From the NCBI GenBank assembly GCA_964406375.1, contig CAYORM010000046.1:1-21536 (forward strand): a DNA stretch of 21,536 nucleotides. The letters are read 5' to 3'. The notes under the pieces are model-generated. The model was not told the origin of the DNA, searched no databases, and was given only the letters and a program-made list of their open reading frames with translations. Positions within the stretch are counted from its first letter, which is position 1. Every line of letters starts with the position of its first letter. The stretch comes from CAYORM01 sp964406375 (GTDB taxonomy: Bacteria; Pseudomonadota; Alphaproteobacteria; DSM-16000; Inquilinaceae). Positions 21,371 to 21,536 of this stretch are shown here, in pieces. A program made the translations under genes and the position numbers.

Positions 21371-21536
21371 ATGCATCTGCAAGATCTGAAGAACAAGACG
21401 CCCAGCGAACTGCTCGCCTATGCCGAGGAGCTCGAGATCGAGAATGCCAGCATGCTGCGCAAGCAGGAGCTGATGTTCGCGATCCTCAAGCAGCTCGCCG
21501 AGAACGACGTGGCGATCCTCGGCTCGGGCGTGCTCG
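21371..21536 (+). CDS. rho: Transcription termination factor Rho (N-terminal 55 residues, runs off the right edge)
   Basis: ATG 21371 starts a frame that is open to the edge. The peptide MHLQDLKNKTPSELLAYAEE, then LEIENASMLRKQELMFAILK and QLAENDVAILGSGVL, is the well-conserved N-terminal helix bundle of alphaproteobacterial Rho. Rho is the hexameric RNA helicase that ends transcription at C-rich, poorly translated RNA. The RNA-binding and ATPase domains lie beyond the window. No strong ribosome site is seen just upstream. rho usually follows the hemE/hemJ genes in this chromosomal neighbourhood; here a block of about 12 kb separates them. Confidence 0.93.
   Translation, partial: MHLQDLKNKTPSELLAYAEELEIENASMLRKQELMFAILKQLAENDVAILGSGVL

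Noticed and set aside
1..21536. CRISPR arrays, tRNA or rRNA genes, insertion sequences, attachment sites
   Set aside because: I saw no regularly spaced repeats, no cloverleaf-like segments with the TTCGANTC arm, and no transposase or integrase reading frame on either strand.

Overview
The window is GC-rich (about 68-70% by eye) and carries the gene neighbourhood that flanks the chromosomal replication origin in many alphaproteobacteria: secB, then dnaQ-coaE-aroE-maf-ppsR on one side and hemE-hemJ-rho on the other. The Tim44-like gene and the SecB/HemJ/PPSR combination also point to an alphaproteobacterium. I would guess Rhodospirillales-like, but the order cannot be fixed from this sequence alone.

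Layout. (1) 1-1324, minus strand: lutA and the start of lutB, which encode L-lactate oxidation subunits and overlap by ATGA. (2) 1489-3630: a Tim44-domain membrane protein (minus) diverging from fxsA, then secB (plus). (3) 3667-7381, minus: a compact housekeeping operon ppsR-maf-aroE-coaE-dnaQ with overlaps or very short gaps. It converges on secB over a hairpin. (4) 7382-7783: a 402-base gene-free stretch with one perfect and two near-perfect DnaA boxes and an AT-rich tract. This is very probably oriC, in the hemE-adjacent position known from Caulobacter. (5) 7784-9355, plus: hemE and hemJ (haem synthesis), ending in a strong terminator. (6) 9399-20997: an accessory block of eleven genes that separates hemJ from rho. 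It has two halves. The first is a tripartite tricarboxylate transporter (tctC, tctB, tctA) with an embedded TauD/TfdA-type dioxygenase, two overlapping LysR regulators and a divergent HpcH/HpaI aldolase. The second is an NMT1/SsuA-type ABC importer (binding protein, ATPase, permease) preceded by a VOC protein and an AraC regulator. (7) 21371 to the end, plus: the start of rho, preceded by a C-rich, G-poor leader.

How the parts work together. The left half is core metabolism and replication-linked genes, transcribed away from the origin on both sides, so co-directional with replication. The accessory block looks like an organic-acid or small-molecule scavenging island: two high-affinity uptake systems, an oxygenase, an aldolase and three dedicated regulators. 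Neither importer's substrate can be named from sequence. The most specific new signals are a 20-bp-period direct repeat upstream of the VOC-ABC operon (a good candidate AraC-family operator), perfect stem-loops after tctC and tauD, and a rut-like rho leader. I saw no tRNA, rRNA, CRISPR, transposase or integrase.
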